This document shows positions 1 through 7,037 of a stretch of 14,305 nucleotides of DNA, piece after piece. The notes under the pieces are model-generated. The model had not been told where the DNA came from. It worked only from the letters and a program-made list of their open reading frames with translations, and ran no database searches. This DNA is from Gammaproteobacteria bacterium. Its GTDB lineage: Bacteria > Pseudomonadota > Gammaproteobacteria > GCA-002705445 > GCA-002716945. Position 1 is the stretch's first letter. Every line of letters starts with the position of its first letter. The DNA is taken from NCBI GenBank assembly GCA_002701705.1, contig NZWU01000012.1:22422-36726 (forward strand), read 5' to 3'. Position numbers and translations under genes: made by a program.

Positions 1-1277
1 GTTAACAATCCACCTCCACCTCCACAGCAATAAGTTTTTTCATTTATACTTTCATCATCCATATCAAAGAATTTATTTACAGATGATTTTATAATGTCTC
101 TTGGTATGGAAAATTGCCCTCCTAGAATTCCACCCATATTAGAAGCCCTGGCCACATTACAAGAATCATGATAAGTCAGTGTCATGTCATCATTGGCAGA
201 TTTATCTAATGCAAGCACATTTTTTTGTATAAGATCGTGCGTTACTTCGCAAATGTGTTGAGGGACTGGATATTTAGGGTCAAGAAAATCAAAAGGCCCA
301 GCCAGGGTATTTAAAAAACTATAGGCAACCCTCCAGGCATGTCCACATTCACCAAACACAATCCTTTTCGCATTGAGTTCAAGTGCTGCTTCTCTAATCC
401 TGAGAGCTAGTTTTTGCATATTTTGATAGCTTCCAATAAACATACCGAAGTTTGCAGCTTCACTGGCATGTGAACTCAGGGTCCAACTGATTCCAGCTTG
501 GTGGAAGACTTTCCCATACCCAATCAATCCATCAACATGAGGTTCCGCAAAAAAATCTGCAGATGGTGTTATGAGCAAAACATCACAATCTTTTACATCA
601 ACAGGGTATTTTACATCAAGCCCAGTTTCTTCTTTTACATCTTCTTCAAGACCTTCAAGAGTATCTTCTAGAGCAGGTTCTGGCAGCCCTAGGTTATTAC
701 CAATTCTATGTACTTTAGCGATTATTTCATTACAATATTTTTGTCCAACACCAATGGAGTCCATGACCTCTCTTGCTGCCATAGATATTTCAGCTGTATC
801 AATACCAATTGGACAAAAAACTGCGCATCTCCTACATTGCGAACATTGATGATAATATGTATACCAATCATCCAAAACTTCTTTTGTTAAATCAGTAGCA
901 CCAACAAGCTTAGGGAAATATTTTCCTGGAAGAGTAAAGTATCTTTTATAAACATTTCTAAATAGATTTTGTCTACCAACAGGCATATTTTTTGGGTCCT
1001 TAGTTCCTAAATAATAATGACACTTATCTGTACAAGCTCCACATTGCATGCATGAATCAAGAAAAACTCGAAGAGACCGATATTTGCCCAGCAGCTCGTC
1101 CATTTTATCAATTGCTTTTTCTTTCCAATTATCAACAAGACCACCAGGATAACCGAGTGGAGATTGAAATTCTTCCTTAGACTTGAATGGAGCTATATGC
1201 ACAGAGGCATCTTTCTGAATTTTAGGAATCCGCGAATATTCTTGCGGGATTGGTGTTTCAAATTTATTTTCTGCCAT
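1..1277 (-). CDS. dsrK: DsrK, HdrD-like iron-sulfur subunit of the DsrMKJOP membrane complex (C-terminus cut by window)
   Basis: This is the cytoplasmic catalytic subunit of the Dsr transmembrane complex, thought to handle the DsrC disulfide/trisulfide and pass electrons to DsrM. About 425 residues are visible and the C-terminus lies beyond base 1. Two ferredoxin-type [4Fe-4S] motifs are seen: Cys76/79/82/86 (SCMQCGACTDKC) and Cys145/148/151/155 (QCSQCRRCAVFCP). Further on are GECGHAW, HDSC with Cys373, and a CCGGGGG motif at Cys417-418, typical of the CCG domain that binds the noncubane cluster in HdrB/HdrD relatives. The start is ATG at 1277, 9 bases after the dsrM stop, with an AGGA that overlaps the end of dsrM. 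It is the last visible gene of the operon; dsrL/J/O/P would be expected just outside the window. The identification is secure from motifs and position. Confidence 0.95.
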   Translation of the reverse strand, partial: MAENKFETPIPQEYSRIPKIQKDASVHIAPFKSKEEFQSPLGYPGGLVDNWKEKAIDKMDELLGKYRSLRVFLDSCMQCGACTDKCHYYLGTKDPKNMPVGRQNLFRNVYKRYFTLPGKYFPKLVGATDLTKEVLDDWYTYYHQCSQCRRCAVFCPIGIDTAEISMAAREVMDSIGVGQKYCNEIIAKVHRIGNNLGLPEPALEDTLEGLEEDVKEETGLDVKYPVDVKDCDVLLITPSADFFAEPHVDGLIGYGKVFHQAGISWTLSSHASEAANFGMFIGSYQNMQKLALRIREAALELNAKRIVFGECGHAWRVAYSFLNTLAGPFDFLDPKYPVPQHICEVTHDLIQKNVLALDKSANDDMTLTYHDSCNVARASNMGGILGGQFSIPRDIIKSSVNKFFDMDDESINEKTYCCGGGGGLL

Positions 1278-1286
1278 GACTAAATC

Positions 1287-2027
1287 CTACTCTTTCATTG
1301 ATTCAAGTTTTTTTGCCCAATCAGAAATGTGCCTATCTTCTCTCGAAGTATCAGTTTGATTTCTTGTTGGACTGAAAAATAGTCCAGGTGCATGCAATAG
1401 TTTGCTATAAGGAAAAATAATCATAAGGAGTATAACAAGAAATAAATGTACCAGTAAGACTATATCAGCAGGCAACTCTGACCATTGAAAATACATCAAA
1501 CCCAAAAAAAATTGTCTAACAGCCAATACGTCTGTATGGAACCATTTCATCAGTAATCCAGAAAATGCAATTCCAATTATCAGAAGTAGCATCAAGTAGT
1601 CAGAAGGAGAAGAAATGTACCTGACTCTATCAACAAAAACTCTTCTTGCAAATAATCCAAATAAACCAAATAGCATAATGTATGCACCATAATGTCCAGC
1701 TGCTTGTATAATTTCCAATGATACAAACCACCAAACAGGATCAGTGAAAAACTTTAAATGCCTAAAGAGAGCTAATAATAAAGCAAGATGAAATAACCAA
1801 CTAAATAGCCATGTCCATTTAGTTGCACTAAATAAGCTTTCAAAAAGAACAACTTCACGGAGAATTCTAACCGCTACACCTGTTTTTGTTTTAGGGGCAG
1901 GAGGTGTTGGTATTTTAAGGGGGGCAGGTATTTTCGAAAACTCATAAATTCTATAAGCAAGTCCTACAAACAATACTGCAGCAGCAAAATAAAATAAAGT
2001 TCCGTACAGTATCGTAACAAAAGACAT
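1287..2027 (-). CDS. dsrM: DsrM, NarI-like cytochrome b subunit of the Dsr complex
   Basis: This is the integral membrane subunit that binds heme b and exchanges electrons between the quinone pool and DsrK. The 246 residues contain about five to six hydrophobic helices (roughly residues 5-27, 70-88, 100-128, 142-160 and 190-212). Membrane-embedded histidines in FHLALL, RHLKFF, AGHYGA and LVHLFL are good candidates for heme ligands, as in the NarI family. The C-terminal PYSKLLHAPG followed by a polar tail is typical of DsrM. The start ATG at 2027 has an AGGAG ribosome binding site 9 bases upstream. It lies 31 bases after dsrC and 9 bases before dsrK, so it is co-transcribed with both. The length matches the DsrM of purple sulfur bacteria. 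Confidence 0.94.
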   Translation of the reverse strand: MSFVTILYGTLFYFAAAVLFVGLAYRIYEFSKIPAPLKIPTPPAPKTKTGVAVRILREVVLFESLFSATKWTWLFSWLFHLALLLALFRHLKFFTDPVWWFVSLEIIQAAGHYGAYIMLFGLFGLFARRVFVDRVRYISSPSDYLMLLLIIGIAFSGLLMKWFHTDVLAVRQFFLGLMYFQWSELPADIVLLVHLFLVILLMIIFPYSKLLHAPGLFFSPTRNQTDTSREDRHISDWAKKLESMKE

Positions 2028-2058
2028 ATTGTCTTTCTCCTATTCTAGTTTTAATTTT

Positions 2059-2391
2059 TTAAACACAACCAGTAGGTTTAGGTAGGCCTGCAAACTTACA
2101 TGCTTGTTTAGCAGGGCCATAAGGAAATAATTCATAAAGATATTTGCTATTGCCTTTATCTTTGCCAAGTTTCTTTCCTACAGCTTTTGTAAGTACACGA
2201 ACGGCTGGAGCAATTTGATATTCTTCATAATACTCACGTAGAAAATTTATGATCTCCCAATGATCATCACCTAATTCTAAATCTTCTGCTTCTGCCATTA
2301 CACTAGCAACCTCTTTTTCCCAATCATTTAGATTGGCAAGATAGCCTTCTTCATCAGTTTCTAACGTCTTACCATTTACTTCTATAGTCAT
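2059..2391 (-). CDS. dsrC: DsrC, sulfur carrier protein with both C-terminal redox cysteines
   Basis: DsrC is the small soluble sulfur carrier that receives persulfide sulfur from DsrEFH and presents it to DsrAB and DsrMK. I chose the ATG at 2391, giving 110 residues, because it has a strong AAGGAGAA ribosome binding site; the reading frame stays open 15 codons further upstream but that extension would overlap dsrH and has no family counterpart. The flexible C-terminal arm KQACKFAGLPKPTGCV carries both functional cysteines: Cys98 (CysB) and the penultimate Cys109 (CysA). This makes it a true DsrC and not a TusE or RspA-type relative. The conserved HWEIINFLREYY helix is present. The gene sits 13 bases after dsrH, and its ribosome binding site is among the best in the operon, which fits the high abundance of DsrC in sulfur oxidisers (inference). 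Confidence 0.96.
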   Translation of the reverse strand: MTIEVNGKTLETDEEGYLANLNDWEKEVASVMAEAEDLELGDDHWEIINFLREYYEEYQIAPAVRVLTKAVGKKLGKDKGNSKYLYELFPYGPAKQACKFAGLPKPTGCV

Positions 2392-2395
2392 ACTA

Positions 2396-2403
2396 TTCTC
2401 CTT
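2396..2403 (-). promoter_or_regulatory. Strong ribosome binding site of dsrC
   Basis: AAGGAGAA on the minus strand, with GGAG six bases before the ATG at 2391. It decides the start of dsrC in favour of the 110-residue form. dsrB and dsrE in the same operon have no comparably good site. Confidence 0.75.
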
Positions 2404-2404
2404 T

Positions 2405-2707
2405 TTATAACCAGTTTTGTACCCTACTATTTTCAACTGTAAGTTTTACAAAACCTTTATAATCTATAATGTCTATATTAGGGATAAGAGATTTAATATC
2501 AAGCCCTCTTGCTTTTAAGTCAGGCTCAAGCACATAAAACTTGTGTATCTTTTGTCCCTCTAATATATTTTTTTCAAAATCTGTGTTTTTAAGTGCAGCA
2601 TAAACTCCATCTTCAATTAAAAGAATATTTGATTTATCTGGCGCTACCCTTAAACATGTTTGTAAACTGTTTTTCTCAAATGGCGATTTATTAATTGTAT
2701 GTAACAT
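2405..2707 (-). CDS. dsrH: DsrH, TusB-like subunit of the DsrEFH sulfurtransferase
   Basis: DsrH is the smallest subunit of the DsrE2F2H2 heterohexamer that relays sulfane sulfur to DsrC. The 100-residue protein has the DsrH/TusB pattern: MLHTINKSPF at the N-terminus, a conserved Cys18 (SLQTCLRVA, equivalent to the conserved cysteine near residue 20 in the family) and ILLIEDGVYAAL. I chose the ATG at 2707, whose A is the last base of the dsrF stop codon (TGATG). A TTG one codon upstream is also in frame but is a worse start. The overlap implies translational coupling with dsrF. Position between dsrF and dsrC is the canonical one. Confidence 0.93.
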   Translation of the reverse strand: MLHTINKSPFEKNSLQTCLRVAPDKSNILLIEDGVYAALKNTDFEKNILEGQKIHKFYVLEPDLKARGLDIKSLIPNIDIIDYKGFVKLTVENSRVQNWL

Positions 2708-3090
2708 CAAAAATTTAATATAACCTCGCTCTCATTTATAAGTTTCTTTATTTGATCAGATGAGATAATTTTAACATCAACTGATAAATCATCTTGAGTA
2801 AGACCTCTTTGCTCAAGTGACTTTTTTTCTACATAAAGTTTTTCCACATCCATATCTTCTAATGCTGCGTAAGTCTTTGAAAAATTTTTTGTACCAATCT
2901 CAGATGTATCTTGATTTTTCTTTAACTGGAACACCCCATCATCTATAAAGACCAAAGTTACATCTTGTTCAAAAGCTGCTCCAATAAGTACAGTCTCTAG
3001 AGCCTCATGAGCATATATTGTCCCGTGTGGAGCTCTTCTGTTAATGTATAAGAATTTTTTAACAATACCGCTTTGAGTTTCTTCTTCCAT
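2707..3090 (-). CDS. dsrF: DsrF, TusC-like subunit of the DsrEFH sulfurtransferase
   Basis: DsrF is a structural partner of DsrE and DsrH in the sulfur-relay heterohexamer. The 127-residue protein shows the DsrE/F fold signature: KKFLYINRRAPHGTIYAHE, then LIGAAFEQDVTLVFIDDGVFQL. It has no cysteine at all, consistent with DsrF not being the sulfur-carrying subunit. I start it at the ATG at 3090, one base after the dsrE stop. In-frame TTG (3102) and GTG (3099) lie within dsrE and would give a slightly longer protein. The stop codon overlaps the dsrH start. The identity is well supported by fold motif and gene order. Confidence 0.92.
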   Translation of the reverse strand: MEEETQSGIVKKFLYINRRAPHGTIYAHEALETVLIGAAFEQDVTLVFIDDGVFQLKKNQDTSEIGTKNFSKTYAALEDMDVEKLYVEKKSLEQRGLTQDDLSVDVKIISSDQIKKLINESEVILNF

Positions 3091-3091
3091 A

Positions 3092-3484
3092 CTAATCACC
3101 AAAAGTTATTAATCTGTCTGTCTGTATGCCAGCCTCTATAAGCTGACCTAGTCCAGAAATTCTAAAATTTTCTGCAAGATTATTTGCATCTTTCTTATTC
3201 CTTTTCATTTCTTCTGGGTCAACCATACCTCTACGTTGTGCTGCTGCAACACAGACCACCAAATCAATATTGTTTTCCTTTGCAAGTTCCGTCCATCTAT
3301 TCGGTATATGCCTATCATCTTGAGGAGGAGTAGCAAGCCTGGTTCCATTATTTACACCATCATGATAGAAAAATACACGAAAGATTTCATGTCCATCTTC
3401 TATTGCTGCTTTGGTAAATAAATACGCACTATCAGATGCTTGATGTGTGTAAGGTCCTTCATTAACGAGAATTCCAAATTTCAT
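3092..3484 (-). CDS. dsrE: DsrE, sulfur-binding TusD-like subunit of DsrEFH
   Basis: DsrE is the subunit that carries the transferred sulfur as a persulfide before passing it to DsrC. The 130 residues begin MKFGILVNEGPYTHQASDSA and contain DLVVCVAAAQRRG, in which the cysteine is residue 78, the same number as the active Cys78 described for Allochromatium vinosum DsrE. FRVFFYHDGV is the conserved core strand. The start is ATG at 3484, 14 bases after the dsrB stop, with only a weak purine stretch upstream. DsrEFH is confined to organisms running the pathway oxidatively, so it is the best evidence here that the dsrAB is of the reverse type. Confidence 0.95.
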   Translation of the reverse strand: MKFGILVNEGPYTHQASDSAYLFTKAAIEDGHEIFRVFFYHDGVNNGTRLATPPQDDRHIPNRWTELAKENNIDLVVCVAAAQRRGMVDPEEMKRNKKDANNLAENFRISGLGQLIEAGIQTDRLITFGD

Positions 3485-3498
3485 AAATTATGACGTTC

Positions 3499-4593
3499 TT
3501 AAAATCTAATGTATGCAGATGAATTAAGCGTTTTTCTTCCACCACGCCAATTATCAATATGGTATTTTGTGAATGGTAACTCTGTCAGTTCAAAAAATCT
3601 CGGCCAACCAATTCTGTCAATCCAATCATTTATCCTTTCCCAATCTCTAGCATCATCCTTATATACTTTAAGAATACGTTTAACTATGGCTGTTGCTTCA
3701 GGCCATCTTGGTGGGTTATTTGGTATCCCGGCAGCAACAAGCTTTTGAAAAGTTGGTTTTGTTCTTGCGTTAGAATGATTTCCACCAACCCAAATTGCCA
3801 ACTTACTATGCTCTGGATCATTAATCTGCATAGGTGGACATGGTGGATAACAAGCGCCACAGCATATACATTTCTTTTCATCAACCTCTAGGGATGGTTT
3901 ACCATTTACTATCGCAGGTCTAATAGCTGCTACGGGGCATCTTGCTACAACAGATGGTCTCTCACAAACATTAGATACTAAATCATGGTTGATCTTTGGT
4001 GGTTTTGTATGTTGAATATTAATTGCAATATCACCTTGTCCGCCACAATTTATTTGGCAGCAGGATGTAGTCATGTGCACTCTATTAGGCATTTCATTAT
4101 TTTTAAATTCATCTATAAGTTCATCCATCATTGATTTGACAACCCCTGATGCATCAGTACCAGGTATGTCACAATGTAACCATCCTTGAGTATGCGCAAT
4201 CATTGCAACAGAGTTTTTAGTCCCACCTACAATGAATCCTTCTTTTTCAAGAGCTGAAATTAGTGGGTCAACTTTAGTTGCATCTTTAACCATATATTCA
4301 ATGTTACTTCTAATAGTAAATCTGACGTAACCGTCAGCAAATTCATCACCGATATCACATAATTTTCTCAATGTGTAAACGTCTAGTATTCTTTGTGTTC
4401 CTGCTCTGACTGTCCAAATTTCTTCGTCACTCTTAGAAACATGTTTTAAAACTCCTGGTTTTGGATGTTCATGATATTTCCAACGACCAAAATTTTTACG
4501 CATAGTAGGATGCATATATTGAAAACCATCTGGGCAACCAGATTCGATTGGCGTTCTCATTTCTTTTTTTACTTTTTTAGTTTCTTTTTCCAT
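3499..4593 (-). CDS. dsrB: DsrB, beta subunit of reverse dissimilatory sulfite reductase
   Basis: With DsrA this forms the cytoplasmic siroheme enzyme that oxidises DsrC-bound sulfur to sulfite. The 364 residues contain the typical DsrB stretches IESG, HEHPKPGVLKHV, RFTIRSNIEYMV and TQGWLHCDIPGTDASG. Cluster and siroheme-region cysteines are Cys141, Cys178-179 and Cys183 (TTSCCQINCGGQGD). The inserted ferredoxin domain has Cys242/245/248/252 (KCICCGACYPPC). The protein ends in YIRF, as usual. The start is ATG at 4593, 14 bases after dsrA, with a poor ribosome binding site; an internal ATG at 4560 (MRTPIESG) preceded by AAAGAA is an alternative giving 353 residues. No sign of truncation. Confidence 0.96.
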   Translation of the reverse strand: MEKETKKVKKEMRTPIESGCPDGFQYMHPTMRKNFGRWKYHEHPKPGVLKHVSKSDEEIWTVRAGTQRILDVYTLRKLCDIGDEFADGYVRFTIRSNIEYMVKDATKVDPLISALEKEGFIVGGTKNSVAMIAHTQGWLHCDIPGTDASGVVKSMMDELIDEFKNNEMPNRVHMTTSCCQINCGGQGDIAINIQHTKPPKINHDLVSNVCERPSVVARCPVAAIRPAIVNGKPSLEVDEKKCICCGACYPPCPPMQINDPEHSKLAIWVGGNHSNARTKPTFQKLVAAGIPNNPPRWPEATAIVKRILKVYKDDARDWERINDWIDRIGWPRFFELTELPFTKYHIDNWRGGRKTLNSSAYIRF

Positions 4594-4607
4594 ATTTATA
4601 ATTTAAG

Positions 4608-5861
4608 TCAAGCTGTATCTTTTTTTGAATCAGCCTTTTCATACCATTTCACAGCTTCATCATCCCAATCATCTAATCTGACATATGAACTTTCTCTTGG
4701 GTGAGCAACCATGTTGGGTTCTGCATCAATTCCAATTCCCTCAAGATAATTAATTAGCCCTATTCTTTCAATCATTTCTCCACACCTTTCATGTTCCAAT
4801 GCATTCTCAGCCCAAAAATCAATTGTATTCTCAGCAATTTCAACTAATTTTTCCCAATCTTCCTCAGATTCAAGTTTCATAAATGGAACAATTACAGTTC
4901 CCATCAAATCTCCAATTTTCAGTGTTCTTTTGCCACCTATTAAAACTGTCGCTCCTTTATCATCACCTGGATGGAGTGCTTTTGGTACGACATTTAAACA
5001 ATGCATGCACTTAACACAGTTTTGATTATCTATGACGATAGTATCATCATCATTTAATGAAATTGCATTTGTTGGGCATCTTGTAACAATGTTATCAATA
5101 ACATGCTTTCTTCCTTTTTTAGCAACATATTTTTTAAATTCTTCTTGATCTACTTTTATGTCATCACGCCAGGTACCAATCACAGACATGTCTGCGCGTT
5201 CTATACTATTCATACAATCGTTAGGACAGCCTGAGACTTTAAATTTAAATTTATAAGGTAATGCAGGTCTATGTATATCGTCTGTGAAGTTATTTACGAG
5301 TAATCGATGAGCTTTGTGTTCATTGATATTTGACATCTCACATCTACCAGCCCCAACACATGACATTCCGGTTCTGACACAAGGGCCAGCTCCACCTAAA
5401 TCAAAGCCATAATCATTGATTTCATCAAAGAAATGTTGTGTATTTTCTGTGGTAGCACCAATGAACATGATGTTTCCTGTCTGCCCATGAAAAGTGACTA
5501 GGCCTGAACCAAATTTCTCCCAACTGTCTGCAAGCTTTCTAAGCATATCAGTTGTATAATAATTGCCTGCAGGAGGTTGAACTCTTAATGTGTGAAATTC
5601 TTTTGATGCTGGGAATTGTTTACCCACTTCACTAAATCTAGGAATAATACCGCCACCATACCCATAAACAGAAACTGTGCCGCCTTTCCAATAACCTTTT
5701 CTTGTTTCATAAGAATGTTCCAATTGCCCCAAAAGGTCATTATTAACAGCATTTACTCTGTCATCTGGATGATCATCCCGTAGTTTTTTAATCCCTGATA
5801 TAAAAGATGGCCATGGACCTTCTTCCAAATTATCAAGCATGGGAGTATCATGTTTCTTCAT
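4608..5861 (-). CDS. dsrA: DsrA, alpha subunit of reverse dissimilatory sulfite reductase
   Basis: First gene of the operon and catalytic subunit of rDsrAB. The 417 residues start MKKHDTPMLDNLEEGPWPSF at the ATG at 5861, which has an AGG ribosome binding site; a TTG two codons upstream is in frame but unnecessary. The siroheme-[4Fe-4S] ligand motif Cx5C...Cx3C is complete: Cys168, Cys174, Cys212 and Cys216 (SCVGAGRCEMSN and SGCPNDCMNS). The ferredoxin domain has Cys262 and Cys282/285/288 (NCVKCMHC). RVQPPAGNYYTTDMLR is the conserved substrate-side region. Strong similarity to sulfur-oxidiser DsrA is recalled from the family; with dsrEFH downstream the oxidative direction is well supported. 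A divergent oxygenase gene lies 121 bases upstream. Confidence 0.97.
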   Translation of the reverse strand: MKKHDTPMLDNLEEGPWPSFISGIKKLRDDHPDDRVNAVNNDLLGQLEHSYETRKGYWKGGTVSVYGYGGGIIPRFSEVGKQFPASKEFHTLRVQPPAGNYYTTDMLRKLADSWEKFGSGLVTFHGQTGNIMFIGATTENTQHFFDEINDYGFDLGGAGPCVRTGMSCVGAGRCEMSNINEHKAHRLLVNNFTDDIHRPALPYKFKFKVSGCPNDCMNSIERADMSVIGTWRDDIKVDQEEFKKYVAKKGRKHVIDNIVTRCPTNAISLNDDDTIVIDNQNCVKCMHCLNVVPKALHPGDDKGATVLIGGKRTLKIGDLMGTVIVPFMKLESEEDWEKLVEIAENTIDFWAENALEHERCGEMIERIGLINYLEGIGIDAEPNMVAHPRESSYVRLDDWDDEAVKWYEKADSKKDTA

Positions 5862-5982
5862 AAACAACCTCTATATTGTTGGCTTATAGTGTTTATTATC
5901 TTATCATTAATTTCTAATATAGATATTACAATTTTGCACTTTTTTGCATTAAAATCAAGGGTACATAAACCTTAAAAATACA
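5862..5982. promoter_or_regulatory. Divergent intergenic region between dsrA and the dioxygenase gene
   Basis: These 121 very AT-rich bases must hold the promoters of the dsr operon (minus) and of the 5983 cluster (plus). I could not assign a convincing -35/-10 pair on either strand. A direct repeat TTTTGCA occurs at 5932-5938 and 5942-5948, exactly 10 bases apart, as expected for tandem binding of a regulator on one DNA face. In A. vinosum the region upstream of dsrA is a reported DsrC-binding and regulatory site; transfer of that to this repeat is inference. Confidence 0.5.
5932..5948. repeat. TTTTGCA direct repeat with 10-bp period
   Basis: Two copies of TTTTGCA separated by CTT, one helical turn apart, in the divergent dsrA upstream region. 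In AT-rich DNA this could be chance, so a regulatory role is only suggested by placement. Confidence 0.4.
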
Positions 5983-6837
5983 ATGGATATATCAAATACA
6001 ACAAAAGATGATTATAAGCGTTGGGAAGATAAAAAGTTAAATAATTTTATTTATCAACCAGATAAGATGATGGTTGAAATAGCTGAAGCTGAATCACTAA
6101 AAAAATCTGAGAAAACGAAGATAAAAGATTTACTTGATCAGCAGAACATAGTTTTTTATGAATTTAAAAGCATGAAAGGCACAACCCCAAGTGCTCTGCT
6201 TTCACTATCAAAACAGTTAGGGCTCGAGGATTTTGACTACAATCCTAAATCAGATAAGACAGGCTTAACTCCTATTACAGTCCAAAATGATTTAAACACA
6301 GACGATGAATACGTACCGTATACAACAAAGGCATTAAATTGGCATACTGATGGTTATTATAATCATTTCGATGAATCTATTCACTCTTGGTTACTACACT
6401 GCGATGAACCCGCAAAACAAGGAGGTGAAAACACTTTTCTTGACCATGAAATAGCTTATATATTGTTCAACCAACAAAATAAGAATATTTTATCTTTAAT
6501 GGATAACATTACATATACAATCCCTGAAAATAAAAAAACAGGTAGAAAAAGTGTGGATGGATATGTCTTCTCGTTTGAAAATAAATATAAAAAATTACAT
6601 ATGAGATTTACTATGAGAGAAAATAATATTCATTGGAATGAAAATGCTGTCAAGGAAGTTGATATGTTAAAGGAAATTATTAAAAAATCTGAAAGATATC
6701 ATGTTAAATATAAATTAGATTATCGCCAGGGCGTTATTACAAATAATATTTTACACAACCGTTCATCATTTACAAATTTAGGCAATCAGACTAGGCTGAT
6801 ATATAGGATTAGATCAAAAAAAAGAGTGGTTTTTTAG
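5983..6837 (+). CDS. TauD/TfdA-family 2-oxoglutarate/Fe(II) dioxygenase
   Basis: A non-heme iron oxygenase that should couple 2-oxoglutarate and O2 to oxidation of an unknown substrate. The 284 residues carry the facial triad His121-x-Asp123 (LNWHTDGYYN) and a distal His258 (NNILHNRSSF), with Arg271/Arg275 (TRLIYRIR) placed to bind the 2-oxoglutarate carboxylate. EPAKQGGENTFLDHE is the usual TauD-fold segment after the HxD motif. The start ATG at 5983 has no clear ribosome binding site. It heads a plus-strand group that is divergent from dsrA, and the next ATG follows its stop codon directly. TauD enzymes release sulfite from sulfonates and others act on unrelated small molecules; the substrate cannot be read from the sequence. 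Family call is firm, function is open. Confidence 0.85.
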   Translation: MDISNTTKDDYKRWEDKKLNNFIYQPDKMMVEIAEAESLKKSEKTKIKDLLDQQNIVFYEFKSMKGTTPSALLSLSKQLGLEDFDYNPKSDKTGLTPITVQNDLNTDDEYVPYTTKALNWHTDGYYNHFDESIHSWLLHCDEPAKQGGENTFLDHEIAYILFNQQNKNILSLMDNITYTIPENKKTGRKSVDGYVFSFENKYKKLHMRFTMRENNIHWNENAVKEVDMLKEIIKKSERYHVKYKLDYRQGVITNNILHNRSSFTNLGNQTRLIYRIRSKKRVVF

Positions 6838-7029
6838 ATGTTATATTTAAGTAGTTTATTAATTGAATATAAAGATGTGGAGAGTTTTGATCAATTAATA
6901 GATATTGTAAAAGAGAAAGCAAAACAAGGTGAAATATTTATTAAAATTGATTTAAAGCCGCCTTATCCTGATACGCCAGAAGACTGGGAGGATAAAATTG
7001 AATCTGCATTTAGTGGATATCAAAAATAG
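6838..7029 (+). CDS. Small 63-residue protein of unknown function
   Basis: Not recognised. The ATG abuts the stop codon of the dioxygenase gene (TAGATG), so it is very probably translated by coupling. The protein is acidic/basic mixed, without cysteine or membrane segment. It has an N-terminal hydrophobic stretch (MLYLSSLLIEY), a predicted helix around residues 15-30 and a C-terminal PPYPDTPEDWEDKIESAF segment rich in Pro, Trp and acid. Five bases separate it from the Cas6-like gene, so a role as a partner of either neighbour is plausible but unproven. Confidence 0.65.
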   Translation: MLYLSSLLIEYKDVESFDQLIDIVKEKAKQGEIFIKIDLKPPYPDTPEDWEDKIESAFSGYQK

Positions 7030-7037
7030 TACTCGTG

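Noticed and set aside
571-890. Plus-strand open frames opposite dsrK
   Set aside because: Low-complexity antisense frames over a gene with intact iron-sulfur motifs; no ribosome binding site or family resemblance.
2392-2436. 15-codon N-terminal extension of dsrC
   Set aside because: It overlaps the dsrH coding end, has no DsrC-family counterpart, and the strong AAGGAGAA site lies inside it, pointing to the ATG at 2391.
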